Shown: in pieces, positions 1 through 8,520 of the stretch | Position numbering within the stretch: position 1 is the stretch's first letter | Layout of the letters: every line of letters starts with the position of its first letter | Source of the DNA: Phormidium ambiguum IAM M-71 | GTDB taxonomy: Bacteria > Cyanobacteriota > Cyanobacteriia > Cyanobacteriales > Aerosakkonemataceae | Reading direction: 5' to 3' | DNA: 64,000 nt | Assembly: GCF_001904725.1 (NCBI RefSeq) | Contig: NZ_MRCE01000006.1 | Coordinates: forward strand, 204,788-268,787 | The notes under the pieces: generated by a model | Database searches by the model: none | Told to the model about the DNA's origin: nothing | The model's input: only the letters and a program-made list of their open reading frames with translations | Made by a program: the position numbers and the translations under genes

Positions 1-1
1 T

Positions 2-463
2 TTAGAAAATCTTGATGTAGAAGTGTTTACTGAGGAATTGTTTGCGAAGGCGAAGGCGTTGGGCGATCGCCATTGGCAAATCGAAGACCAAGCTTTTTGT
101 TGGATTATAGCCGATCGCCAAAGACTAACTCAAGCAATGATGAATTTAGCTCAAAATGCTGTGCAACATACTAAGCGAGAAGATGCTATATTTTTAGGTT
201 CAACTATCAAGAATAATGAATTAATTTTCTGGGTACGCGATACAGGTGAAGGGATTTCCCAGGCAGAACAAAAGCGGATTTTTGAAAGGTTTGCCCGGGT
301 GACTAATAGCCGCAGAAGATCGGAAGGTTACGGCTTAGGTTTGGCGATCGTTAAAGCAATTGTTGAAGCTCATGAGGGAAGAGTAGAATTACAAAGTGAG
401 TTGGGTAAAGGTGCAACTTTTAAGTTGATTTTGCCAATTGAAGTTACTTGGAATGTCAAATAA
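2..463 (+). CDS. Sensor histidine kinase, C-terminal part (truncated by window edge)
   Basis: This is the catalytic ATP-binding end of a two-component sensor kinase; the reading frame is open to the window edge, so the start lies upstream. Visible motifs are an N-box (NLAQNAVQHT), a G1 box (DTGEGI) and a G2 box (GYGLGLAIVKAI), which bind ATP in HATPase_c domains. The phosphorylated histidine and any sensor domain are outside the window. A response regulator gene lies about 2 kb downstream on the same strand and could be its partner, but two unrelated genes intervene. The family call is firm; its signal is unknown. Confidence 0.9.
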   Translation, partial: LENLDVEVFTEELFAKAKALGDRHWQIEDQAFCWIIADRQRLTQAMMNLAQNAVQHTKREDAIFLGSTIKNNELIFWVRDTGEGISQAEQKRIFERFARVTNSRRRSEGYGLGLAIVKAIVEAHEGRVELQSELGKGATFKLILPIEVTWNVK

Positions 464-499
464 TATTTAGTAATAATTTGTTCAATGGAGAGGAAGTTT

Positions 500-1084
500 A
501 TGAATATTGTTCAAGCTAAACGTTTTACTTTGGAAGAATATCACAAACTCACAGAAATTGGCTTCTTTAACGAAGACGATCGCATTGAGTTAATCAGAGG
601 AGAAATTATTGAAATGGCGGCAAAAGGTACGGCTCACGAAACTTGTATTTCTAAATTACTTCGACAATTAGTTAGACTGTTAGGAGACGTGGCAACTCTT
701 CGTTGTCAATCTCCAATTGTGTTACCTAATAACAGCGAACCTGAACCAGATTTTGCGATCGTCAGAAACACGCCTGACGACTATTTATCTGCTCACCCTG
801 CGCCAAGTGATGTGTTACTAATTATCGAAATTTCCGATTCTACTTTGAATTACGATCGAGAAGTTAAGTTATCTCTCTATGCTGAAGCAGGAATCTCTGA
901 CTATTGGATTTTTAATTTATTTGATAATCAGTTAGAAGCTCACAGCGAACCTTTTCAGAATAGTCAAGGAAATTTTGGTTATCAGAATCGGCGAATTGTT
1001 TTACCAAATCAGGTGATAGCGTTACCTGGTTTTCCTGATTTATCTTTAGATTTAAGTAGGGTATTTCCGCCAAAACAGAAGTAA
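500..1084 (+). CDS. Uma2 family (DUF820) putative endonuclease
   Basis: The protein is about 194 residues with the cyanobacterial Uma2/DUF820 pattern: an N-terminal FTLEEYHKL helix, IELIRGEII, PEPDFAIV and LLIIEISDSTLNYDREVKLSLYA, ending in an EYWIFN-like strand (here DYWIF). The E..PD..(I/E)xE residues form a PD-(D/E)XK-like nuclease fold in this family; the biological role is unknown. I chose the ATG at 500, because GGAGAGG sits six bases upstream; an in-frame ATG at 485 has no such site. A second Uma2 gene is at 58.6 kb. These genes are highly multiplied in filamentous cyanobacteria. Confidence 0.85.
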   Translation: MNIVQAKRFTLEEYHKLTEIGFFNEDDRIELIRGEIIEMAAKGTAHETCISKLLRQLVRLLGDVATLRCQSPIVLPNNSEPEPDFAIVRNTPDDYLSAHPAPSDVLLIIEISDSTLNYDREVKLSLYAEAGISDYWIFNLFDNQLEAHSEPFQNSQGNFGYQNRRIVLPNQVIALPGFPDLSLDLSRVFPPKQK

Positions 1085-1179
1085 GAAAAATAAGTTTTTA
1101 AATTATCGTTAATTTTACTGAGGAAACCTAGCTTATGAAAATGACATAATAGCCTTAAGTAAAATTTAAGTTTATAGCA

Positions 1180-2382
1180 ATGGCTATCAGCAATCACGAA
1201 AGAATTGGTAAAGCACTTCATCTTTTATGTCAGGGACTGTATCCTTATGTTGAACGTCAAATGCTGACAGTTAATAAGGATTGGCTAAAAGTGGCAATAT
1301 CGAATTTACCAGAACATCAAACCTCAAAACGTAACGTAGAAGATATTTTGCGTGAAGATGTTTCTGCGTTATTAATAATGATGTCAAAGCAGTGGGAAAG
1401 CGTCTTCAAAAAAAAGCTTGGTCATGCTGAACGTTCTTTGGTGGGGGAATTAATTGAAGTCCGTAACAAGTGGGCACATCAAACTCGCTTATCTACAGAT
1501 GATACTTATCGCGCTCTTGACAGTATTACCCGACTTCTCAAAGCTGTTTCCGCACCTCAAATAGATACTGTAGAAAAACATAAGCAAGAAGTTTTGCGAA
1601 TTTTATCTCAAGAACAAACTCGTCAAGAAACTCGGAGTGTTTCTGCTGAAGAAACCAGGATTAGAGAAAAATTGGTAGAACTTCTCGAAAAATTACCTTT
1701 TCAGAATGCTTGCCTCTTAAATCTTGCTCTTACCCACCGTTCCTATTTTTACGAAAACCCCAGAGAAGTTAGAGATGATAATGAACGGCTGGAATTTTTG
1801 GGAGACGCTGTACTAAATTTTATATGTGCTGATTTTCTTTATAATCTTGATTCAGAAATTAATGAAGGTGATCTCACCCGTCTGCGTTCCAAGTTAGTAG
1901 ATGAGGAACAGTTAGCAAAATTTGCCAAAATTTTGGATTTAGGTAAATGGATGCGCTTAGGTAGGGGTGCTATTGCAGATAAAGAATATACAAATTCTTT
2001 GTTATTAAGTAACACTTTTGAAGCGATGGTCGGTGGATACTTCCTTGATTCCGGGATTGAAGCAGTTCGCGCCTTTTTGGAACCACTTTTTACTGACGCT
2101 ATTAAAGAACTAGGCACTTCTCAATCTGACACAAACTCATCTCTTCTTCTAGACCCTAAAAATGAGCTTCAGCAGTGGGTTCAGTTAAATAGCGGCACAA
2201 ATTTACTGCCTAAATATGTTACAGTTCAAGCAGGTGGGGAGTCTCATGCTCCAGAATTCCTTTCCGAAGTGTTTGTTGGAAAGCAAAAGTATGGAGAAGG
2301 CAAGGGACGCAGTAAAAAAGATGCTGAAAAATCTGCTGCTAAAGATGCCTTAGTAAAGCTGAAAAAACTAGGCATGATCTAA
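1180..2382 (+). CDS. Swt1-type HEPN domain fused to ribonuclease III
   Basis: The 400-residue protein has three parts. Residues 1-125 resemble a Swt1-type HEPN domain (start NHERIGKALHLL) with the R-x4-H motif RNKWAH at 95-100, the RNase signature of HEPN proteins. Residues about 165-310 are an RNase III domain with the signature ERLEFLGDAV at 202-211 and a second metal-binding region NTFEAMVGG near 278. Residues 325-398 are a double-stranded-RNA-binding domain starting DPKNELQQW. Ordinary RNase III is about 220-250 residues, so the N-terminal half is extra. Catalytic acidic residues appear intact. It may process or degrade structured RNA; the HEPN part could add a second RNase activity or a dimerisation role. 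The domain calls are firm, the role is inference. Confidence 0.88.
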   Translation: MAISNHERIGKALHLLCQGLYPYVERQMLTVNKDWLKVAISNLPEHQTSKRNVEDILREDVSALLIMMSKQWESVFKKKLGHAERSLVGELIEVRNKWAHQTRLSTDDTYRALDSITRLLKAVSAPQIDTVEKHKQEVLRILSQEQTRQETRSVSAEETRIREKLVELLEKLPFQNACLLNLALTHRSYFYENPREVRDDNERLEFLGDAVLNFICADFLYNLDSEINEGDLTRLRSKLVDEEQLAKFAKILDLGKWMRLGRGAIADKEYTNSLLLSNTFEAMVGGYFLDSGIEAVRAFLEPLFTDAIKELGTSQSDTNSSLLLDPKNELQQWVQLNSGTNLLPKYVTVQAGGESHAPEFLSEVFVGKQKYGEGKGRSKKDAEKSAAKDALVKLKKLGMI

Positions 2383-2467
2383 AAATTTGATTCTCTCTGT
2401 TATGAATCGGGAATATTGCACTAATATCCTCACCCGCAAGGGAATAAAATCCTTTGCTGATAGTGAA

Positions 2468-2517
2468 AGTCCTCTAAAGAGGGCTGAAAACCAATATTTG
2501 GTCCTCTTTAGAGGACT
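2468..2517. repeat. Palindromic repeat, 15-bp perfect arms
   Basis: Arms AGTCCTCTAAAGAGG at 2468-2482 and its exact complement at 2503-2517 enclose a 20-base loop. There is no T-run after it, so it is not a typical terminator. Hairpins of this look (containing AGTCC..GGACT) occur as dispersed elements in cyanobacteria and may be IS200/IS605-related. It lies between the RNase III gene and the response regulator and could shape the 5' leader of the latter. Confidence 0.6.
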
Positions 2518-2577
2518 TCAGCTGTTAGCTGGAGAATTTATGTCTTGGCGTGGGATAGCGTTGAGGTAAGAGATAAG

Positions 2578-3246
2578 ATGAATAGAATTCTCATCGCTGA
2601 AGATGAACCGCGAATTGCATCTTTTTTGGAGAAAGGTTTAAAGGCTAATGGCTTTACTACCGTCATCGTAGATGATGGGCAAGCGGCAGCACAGATGGCT
2701 GATAGCAAAGATTTTGATTTGTTAATTCTGGACTTGGGTTTACCGGGGAAGGATGGTTTACAAGTTTTGGAAGAGTTGCGGGGAAGGGGTGATACTCTCC
2801 CCGTGATTATTCTGACGGCGCGGGATGATGTGGCGGATAAGGTGGCGGGGTTAGAAGGTGGGGCGGATGATTATGTGACTAAGCCGTTTCGGTTTGAGGA
2901 GTTGTTGGCGAGAGTGCGAGTTAGGTTGCGCGATCGCACCACTTTTGCCAAAAAAGATGATTTAATACTACAAGTGGCTGATATTTTGCTAGATTTGCGA
3001 TCGCGTAAGGTATCTGTAGGCGATCGTCATGTTGAATTATCCGCCCGTGAATTTATCTTGGCAGAAACTTTCCTGCGTCACCCCGGACAAGTTTTAAGTC
3101 GAGAGCAACTTTTAAGTAGCGTTTGGGGTTACGATTACGACCCAAATTCTAATATTGTGGATGTTTATGTCGGTTATCTTCGCAAAAAATTAGGTAGCGA
3201 TAAAATTGAAACTGTTCGAGGAATGGGGTATCGCTTCTGCACTTAA
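2578..3246 (+). CDS. OmpR/PhoB-family response regulator
   Basis: The 222-residue protein has a receiver domain (residues 1-120) with the acidic pair in AEDEPR, the phospho-acceptor aspartate in LLILDLGLPG, the conserved threonine in ILTARDD and the lysine in YVTKPF. A winged-helix DNA-binding domain follows (about 125-222), ending with the OmpR-type VDVYVGYLRKKL and VRGMGYRF. The frame is open upstream to 2545, but ATG 2578 starts exactly at the family's usual MNRILIAEDE and has GAGG about eleven bases upstream. Its kinase may be the truncated gene at the window start. The target genes are unknown. Confidence 0.93.
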   Translation: MNRILIAEDEPRIASFLEKGLKANGFTTVIVDDGQAAAQMADSKDFDLLILDLGLPGKDGLQVLEELRGRGDTLPVIILTARDDVADKVAGLEGGADDYVTKPFRFEELLARVRVRLRDRTTFAKKDDLILQVADILLDLRSRKVSVGDRHVELSAREFILAETFLRHPGQVLSREQLLSSVWGYDYDPNSNIVDVYVGYLRKKLGSDKIETVRGMGYRFCT

Positions 3247-3339
3247 GTTTTTATCAGTGTTCCAATGGTTGATTTTGTTTGGTAATAAGCTTCATGAGAA
3301 CTTTCTCATGTACTTCTCATATACATCTTAAAAACCAGC

Positions 3340-3598
3340 AGCATAATTAAATAATGATAGGCAATCAGAGAGGGCTACTCTGAAAGGCAAAACTATCATC
3401 AAAGGTCAGTATTGCTGACAACACGGCTATAGCAATAGATCGAAACTGCAAAAGCTTTCCTTCGATATTGCTAATGAAATCTTAAGTTTGACCATGAAAA
3501 AATGCAAGCGTACATGGACAAATCACTAGTTTAAATAGCACTCCAGCAAAAACGTTTTCAGCCGTTGACGAGTAACAGGGTTATCACCCTGTTTTTTT
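3340..3598 (+). ncRNA. Candidate structured small RNA ending in an intrinsic terminator
   Basis: No ORF is convincing here. Three hairpins occur in a row: TCAGAG/CTCTGA (3365-3370 with 3378-3383), a long stem pairing 3430-3444 with 3461-3473 (13 pairs, two-base bulge), and a terminator at 3575-3598. This arrangement suits a stand-alone small RNA or a structured 3' region of the response-regulator transcript. I do not recognise a named RNA family, and the 5' end is a guess. Confidence 0.35.
3575..3598 (+). terminator. Rho-independent terminator
   Basis: ACAGGGT pairs with ACCCTGT around a TATC loop, followed directly by seven Ts. This is a textbook intrinsic terminator on the + strand, ending transcription from the response regulator or from the candidate small RNA before it. 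Confidence 0.85.
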
Positions 3599-3695
3599 GT
3601 TATTTAGTAGATTTTTAATAATACATCTGTCGATGAATAAAAAATTAGAATTGGCAATAATTTATTACCAATCCTTATTTCTGATTAAAAAATTT

Positions 3696-3953
3696 CTAGT
3701 TTTTAAGTTTTAAACTCGCACAAGGTATTGTATCAAACAACATTTCCTTACCCTTACTGCCAGTATAAATTTCTAATTGTGCTTTTGATTCACCAACAAA
3801 TAATAATTTTTCGCTAGGAAAAACTATACGTTCTAACTTAATATTTTGGGTATTCTCAATGCGAATAATTTGGATTTCCGTACTAGCATTGGTATAAAAA
3901 CACAAAACTTCTTCGACACTAGTAGCTAACGATGATTCACAAGTTTCTATCAT
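3696..3953 (-). CDS. DUF1830 domain protein
   Basis: This 85-residue protein matches the cyanobacterial DUF1830 pattern: LCFYTNASTEIQIIRI, then ERIVFPSEKLLF and QLEIYTG, ending with IPCASLKL. The family is small, soluble and of unknown function. It is transcribed alone on the - strand and converges with the upstream response regulator and small-RNA region. No clear ribosome-binding site precedes the ATG at 3953, so the start is less certain than the family. Confidence 0.8.
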   Translation of the reverse strand: MIETCESSLATSVEEVLCFYTNASTEIQIIRIENTQNIKLERIVFPSEKLLFVGESKAQLEIYTGSKGKEMLFDTIPCASLKLKN

Positions 3954-4204
3954 AATTTTTGTCTGACAAGAAATGAAAAATTAACTTTTAAACTCCCTAT
4001 AACTAAGTTAGCAACTCAGCTTTGAGTTAAGAATCTAGCCAGAGGCAGAGGTCAATATTGCATTAAACAGTGGGCAGATATACAAAACCGGAAAACTTAA
4101 AGTATTTTTAATGTTAACTATCCAACTTTAGGAAGATTAATTTTGTTGTATTTAATACAAAAAATTAAGCTTGCATTCTTTAAACTAGAATGTTAGAATT
4201 CGGA

Positions 4205-4360
4205 AGATTTGAGCAAGTCAGCCTAATCTAAGGTTAACAACCTGAGAGCGGAGGAACCAATTTTTGGGGCGCATTTCTGCTATTTTTGTGAGGAGATAGG
4301 CAGAGAAGGATAACTCTCATTCCTAGCCCGTCAGCTAACTTCGTAGGCATCGAGAGGAGA
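4205..4360 (+). promoter_or_regulatory. c-di-AMP riboswitch (ydaO/yuaA type)
   Basis: The segment carries conserved blocks of the ydaO/yuaA leader in order: GAGCGGAGGAACCA, then TTTGGGGCGCAT, then AAGGATAACTCTC, then CCGTCAGCTAAC with TCGTAGGC, and a closing GAGAGGAG. This class binds cyclic di-AMP and usually turns off genes for potassium or other ion and osmolyte transport or cell-wall functions. It reads on the + strand. The first solid downstream genes are the UspA-like protein at 5278 and the ion permease at 6147. Exact ends are approximate. Confidence 0.85.
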
Positions 4361-5277
4361 CTGAAGAAGTCAGAAATTTTTTTAGAGACTTTCTGAACTC
4401 ATCAGTGTTCTTGGCTGGTACTGCTCAGCATTTTTGTACCTGCTGTTAACACTAACTATGATTATAAATTTGAGTTTGTTTGCGATCGCAGTTGCAAGAC
4501 GGGCAGCTTGGCGACGTGCTAAACCGATAGTGTTTCGAGATGTGGTTTTACTACCTGCGATCGCTTGTAGGAACAATTTTATTTGGGACTGGATTTTAGC
4601 ATTCTTCAAAAAGAAATTAATTAATTATCAGTCATTAGTCATTGACTTTTGATTGGAAGTCAACAACTTTTAACCAAAATGAGTCATCGGTGGAGTCAAA
4701 CTATGAATAACACTGAAGATTTTTGACGGAATTAAAGAGATATTTTTTATTAACCCAGAACCCGATTAACAATAGATAAATTTGTCAACTTGGTAGCGAT
4801 CGAATTATGACCTGCTACTTTGGTCAAATTTACACAAAAATATCTGTCGATCCGTAGCGGAATTCCTGAAAATTTTTACCAAAGCTGAAGAGATTAATAT
4901 CATCAACCAAAAAATAGCAATGAAGAATTTGATTTACACCAAAAATAAATATATTTGTCCAAAAATATGGGCAATATATGAACCTTTTCCATTGCTTGTC
5001 ACTCTAATTAAAAGTACACTGCAAAAGCGAGTACTTAATATGTGGAACAGTCCAAAAAAGATAATTGTTAATTATCTAGAACCAGCTTGTGCGTCTGAGC
5101 AAAAATACTGGTGCTACAATAGAAGAGGTTTTGGAGGTACCATTTTTCCACCCACGTAATCGACAAGAAATCCGCGAAACCAAAGAATAGTTTGACTTGC
5201 GAAATCACGCCTTACACTTTTTGGATCGTTATTTCACTCAAGACGAGTAACAAGTTCATTTACGAGAGGTAAAGCTG
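4361..5277 (+). other. Long gene-poor stretch after the riboswitch, possible decayed coding remnant
   Basis: About 0.9 kb without a convincing gene. A weak 72-codon frame begins at a TTG at 4434 (with an in-frame ATG at 4458) and has a hydrophobic start but no ribosome-binding site. Near 5083-5277 a frame reads VRLSKNTGATIEEVLEV then HPRNRQEIRETKE, stop, HALHFLDRYFTQDE, stop, and runs in phase into the downstream UspA-like gene. That looks like protein-coding sequence broken by two stop codons. I cannot name the family. Confidence 0.35.
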
Positions 5278-5982
5278 GTGAATATCAAACCAATGTTAGT
5301 CCGCTTTCAAAGCGCAGTTGGTCGAGATGATTTGGTTGAGCAAATGATATTGCTACCAGGGAAAAAATCTTCTGTTTTGCCAACAAGTAAATCCGATCAT
5401 TCTTTAACTTTTGTTGTTGGTTATAATGGTTCTCCTAGCAGTCATACAGCTTTAGATATTAGTTTGTTAATTGCCCATCAAACTCGTTTAGCTACAAACA
5501 AACAAGTAGCTGTAAAAATTGCTTATGTAATTGACGATCGAGTTAATAACCAGATCAAAGATTTTCCAAGTAATTATACTATTGCTGGTAATTATTGGGA
5601 ATTTTCTACTGCGTCAGCATTAAAATCAGTCACTACTGAATTAGGTAGCAAAACAAAAATTCAGACTTTGACGAAAAGCGATCGCCAAACAACCACAAAA
5701 TCACGTTCTGTACCAACCTCTTGTTCCCGAAATTCTATCTTTGAAAGAGCCGATCACATTTTATGGCAAGCACGTTATTTAGTAGAAGAATGGGGAGATG
5801 CTTTCATCGCTCATTTACGGATTGGTTGTGTAGTTGAAGAATTAACAAAAGTTGTCGCTTCTGACGCAGCGGATTTACTATTTTTAGGATGTCATTCAAC
5901 CAAACATTCCCTTGTGCAAAAACTCGGTACAAAATTTCCTTGCCCTGTGCTAGGAATTCCCGATTCTATTGCCTGTAGTTAA
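5278..5982 (+). CDS. UspA-like (universal stress) domain protein
   Basis: The 234-residue protein has a Usp-like opening strand, LTFVVGYNGSPSSHTALDISLLIA, with the pattern V(G)Y-x-GS-x-x-(S)xxAL, and a C-terminal DLLFLGCHSTKHSLVQKLGTKFPCPVLGIP that mirrors the nucleotide-loop end of Usp proteins in divergent form. A low-complexity segment lies between them. The GTG at 5278 has GAGAGGT eight bases upstream; an ATG at 5293 is the alternative. The same frame upstream looks coding but has two stops, so this may be the shortened remnant of a longer gene. It precedes an ion permease and follows a c-di-AMP riboswitch, which fits a role in ion homeostasis (inference). Confidence 0.65.
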   Translation: MNIKPMLVRFQSAVGRDDLVEQMILLPGKKSSVLPTSKSDHSLTFVVGYNGSPSSHTALDISLLIAHQTRLATNKQVAVKIAYVIDDRVNNQIKDFPSNYTIAGNYWEFSTASALKSVTTELGSKTKIQTLTKSDRQTTTKSRSVPTSCSRNSIFERADHILWQARYLVEEWGDAFIAHLRIGCVVEELTKVVASDAADLLFLGCHSTKHSLVQKLGTKFPCPVLGIPDSIACS

Positions 5983-6039
5983 CCAAATTTGCCATTCCGA
6001 GTAACTAATAACTTAAGTTGCTAGTTACAATCAGTAGTT

Positions 6040-6098
6040 GGTGCGTGACGCTACAAGTCTCATGACTGCGTGCAAATCATCTTGCAACGTCACGCACC
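6040..6098. repeat. Inverted repeat of cyanobacterial dispersed type
   Basis: GGTGCGTGACG (6040-6050) is mirrored by CGTCACGCACC (6088-6098). There is no T-run, so it is more likely a dispersed palindromic element than a terminator. It lies in the short gap between the UspA-like gene and the permease and could stabilise or attenuate a shared transcript. Confidence 0.6.
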
Positions 6099-6146
6099 CT
6101 ACAGCTAAAACCATTAACCAGCATCTATCAAAACTAAAGGAAATAT

Positions 6147-7484
6147 ATGGAAAATTTGCAAGCTGCGATCGCTACTGCAACATTTGTTGGTGTGATTTTC
6201 TTAGTCATGACTGAGTGGATACATCTAACAATCGCAGCATTTTTAGGTGCATTGCTTTTAGTTTTATTCAATGTCATGACCTTAAATGAAGCCATTGGAT
6301 ATATCAGCCAAAGTCATGGAACTTTGGGTTTATTCTTTGGGGTTATGGTATTAGTCAGAGCTTTTGAACCCACGAAAATTTTTGATTATTTAGCAACGCA
6401 AATTGTTCTGTTAGCTAAAGGTAAAGGCAATCGCTTGTTGTTGGGTATTGTAGCGATTACTACTCCTATTTGCGCCTTTTTACCAAACGCCACAACGGTA
6501 ATGTTACTAGCACCTTTACTTCCACCAATGGCAGAGGAAGTAGGAGTAGATTTTGTTCCTTTGCTAATTTTAATGGTATTTATTGCTAATAGTGCTGGAT
6601 TATTAACTATTGTTGGCGATCCAGCTACTTTTATTGTCGGTGATGCAGTAAATATTAGCTTTACAGATTACCTAACTCGCTTAAGTTTAGGTGGTGTAAT
6701 TGCGGTACTTACAGTAGTCGCTACTTTACCATTTTTATTCCGCAAAATTTGGCATAAAAAATTGGATGATTTAGAACACTTACCCCATCCACAAATTAAT
6801 CATCCTCGCGTTTTAGCTGTAGGAAGTTTGATTATAGCTTTTGTTTTAGTATTTTTCATAGTTGGCGAAAGTTTACCGATTCCTCTTTCTCCGGCTACGG
6901 TTGCTTTGTTAGGTGCAGCTTTAGCTTTACTACTTTCTCATCACAGCAAGATAGATACAGTAAACCATATTTTGCGTGATGTAGATTGGAGTACATTGAT
7001 ATTTTTTATGTGTATTTTTGTCTTAATTGGTGGCTTGGAAAAAACTGGAGTCGTGAGTAGTTTATCAGGAATTTTAGCTGTAGTTTTAGGAAAAAATATT
7101 GCTTTGGCTTCAATAATTATTCTATTTTTAGTTGGCTTACTATCTAGCGTTGTACCTAATATTCCTTTGGTAGTGGCAATGGTGCCATTGCTCAAACAAT
7201 ATTTAGTTAATGTGGGTTTAGCTGCACCAGAAGTACTTTCACCTACTTTTTCTGGACAATTTCCTGTGGAAGTTTTGCCGTTATTTTATGCGATGATGTT
7301 TGGTGCAACTTTAGGCGGAAATGGCACTTTAGTTGGAGCTTCTTCTAATATTGTGGCGGCTGGAATTTCGGAATTACATGGTCGCCGGATATCTTTTAAA
7401 AAGTTTTTGCATTATGGGATTCCGGTGATGATTTTACAATTAATCACGGCGGCTGTATATGTAATTATTCGGTTTTTAATTTAA
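6147..7484 (+). CDS. ArsB/NhaD (SLC13-like) ion permease
   Basis: This 445-residue inner-membrane protein has about ten to eleven hydrophobic segments and the two-fold repeated signature of the ion-transporter superfamily: NATTVMLLAPLLPP and GDPATFIVGDA in the first half, SVVPNIPLVVAMVPLL and LGGNGTLVGASSNIVAAG in the second. Relatives export arsenite or exchange sodium and protons; the substrate here cannot be read from sequence. There is no nearby arsenate reductase or ArsR-type gene. AAAGGAA lies a few bases before the ATG. The preceding UspA-like gene and the c-di-AMP riboswitch further upstream suggest a part in monovalent-ion balance (inference). Confidence 0.85.
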   Translation: MENLQAAIATATFVGVIFLVMTEWIHLTIAAFLGALLLVLFNVMTLNEAIGYISQSHGTLGLFFGVMVLVRAFEPTKIFDYLATQIVLLAKGKGNRLLLGIVAITTPICAFLPNATTVMLLAPLLPPMAEEVGVDFVPLLILMVFIANSAGLLTIVGDPATFIVGDAVNISFTDYLTRLSLGGVIAVLTVVATLPFLFRKIWHKKLDDLEHLPHPQINHPRVLAVGSLIIAFVLVFFIVGESLPIPLSPATVALLGAALALLLSHHSKIDTVNHILRDVDWSTLIFFMCIFVLIGGLEKTGVVSSLSGILAVVLGKNIALASIIILFLVGLLSSVVPNIPLVVAMVPLLKQYLVNVGLAAPEVLSPTFSGQFPVEVLPLFYAMMFGATLGGNGTLVGASSNIVAAGISELHGRRISFKKFLHYGIPVMILQLITAAVYVIIRFLI

Positions 7485-7492
7485 TAGTAATT

Positions 7493-7699
7493 TCAAGCAT
7501 CTTGCCTATCTTTAGGGTTAACATCAGGGGGGAAAATAAATAATTCTTTTCCCTGTTGTTTGGCTTTGCGATGGAGTGCGATCGCATCTTTTAATTGATG
7601 GAACGTAATGGGAACCCATTGTTCCTTATAATAATAAACAACGACTCTACTTTTGGCATACTCCTTGATCGGTAATGAATTGCACCAAGGAAATTTCAT
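7493..7699 (-). CDS. Small conserved hypothetical protein
   Basis: A 68-residue soluble protein, basic in its middle (LHRKAKQQGKE), beginning MKFPWCNSLPIKEYAKSRVVVYYYKEQW and ending with FIFPPDVNP. On the - strand AGAGGT lies about eight bases before the ATG at 7699. It converges with the permease gene. I recognise no domain, but the compact fold-like composition and good start site favour a real gene. Confidence 0.55.
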   Translation of the reverse strand: MKFPWCNSLPIKEYAKSRVVVYYYKEQWVPITFHQLKDAIALHRKAKQQGKELFIFPPDVNPKDRQDA

Positions 7700-7918
7700 T
7701 GTTTATTACCTCTATTATCTCCTCCTACATGACAATTATCGTTTCTGATTTATTTTGAGAAAACTGTCAACAGTGATATATCTTTTAGAGTATAAAGTAT
7801 CTTTTATGTGCTAATAAAAAGTAAAAAACTGACGACTTGCCTAATTTAGCCGTCAGTAAAAGAGAGGAGGTTAGATTTTGATGAGTAGATGAAAACAGGA
7901 CACGCTGTAAATCTAAAC

Positions 7919-8122
7919 TTAATATCCGATAAAGTGCAGTACGTCGCGTAACACGCTATATCCGGCTAAATCCCAAAGTAAATAAGCTAAAAAGCCAATC
8001 ATCGCTAAACGACCGTTCCACAGTTCGGCTTGAGGATTCCAGCCAAATAGGAAAGCATTGCGGTCTTTACCGTTATATGCAGTAGCTACGGGTGGTAAAT
8101 CGGTAGGAGTGCGAGTTTCCAT
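7919..8122 (-). CDS. hli: High-light-inducible protein (HLIP, CAB/ELIP family)
   Basis: The 67-residue protein has the single chlorophyll-binding helix of HLIPs: AELWNGRLAMIGFLAYLLWDL, with the ExxNGRxAMxGF core in which Glu and Asn/Arg coordinate chlorophyll and form inter-helix salt bridges. It sits in the thylakoid membrane and protects photosystem assembly and chlorophyll from excess light. The N-terminus is proline-rich and soluble, as is usual. It stands alone on the - strand and faces away from the large membrane-protein gene at 8.5 kb. Confidence 0.93.
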   Translation of the reverse strand: METRTPTDLPPVATAYNGKDRNAFLFGWNPQAELWNGRLAMIGFLAYLLWDLAGYSVLRDVLHFIGY

Positions 8123-8520
8123 GCTTAACAGTCCTTAATAATTGCTTACACACTCATACTATCTACCGTTAAATACTCGGTAGTCTGTCTTGAGACACAG
8201 AGATTAGACTATCTTAGGGTCGATATTAAATAGTTTTATTTTATGAAAAATTCTACCTAGAGAAAGTTAGAAAATACTTAATTGATTACTTGGTATTTTA
8301 TTTGACAAGTTAGTTGATTGAAAAACAAGTCAAATTTTTTATTTATTAACTTTTTACGTATAAGTTCAGACCTGAGAGAGATGATTTTGCTACTCGTATT
8401 CAGCGACTCTAATCGATATGGCATTACTTTTTGCTAAAGTATAAAGCTTTTTAGCTGTTTCACTTTTATAGCCTTTATAGAAGTGTAATAGCATATTCGT
8501 TGGGAAAGGAAATAGTATCT
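8123..8520. other. Divergent intergenic region (hli and large membrane protein)
   Basis: About 400 bases of AT-rich sequence between divergently transcribed genes; both promoters should lie here. I see no ORF, tRNA, or clear hairpin with a T-run. GGGAAAGGAAA just before 8521 is the ribosome-binding site of the + strand gene. Confidence 0.6.

Noticed and set aside
2387..2569. 60-codon ORF between the RNase III and response-regulator genes
   Set aside because: It spans the palindromic repeat, and its composition is that of the repeat rather than of a protein.
4434..4652. 72-codon + strand ORF with hydrophobic start, after the riboswitch
   Set aside because: It starts with TTG, has no ribosome-binding site, contains HIP1 palindromes and shows no recognisable domain; the - strand frame over the same region is no better.
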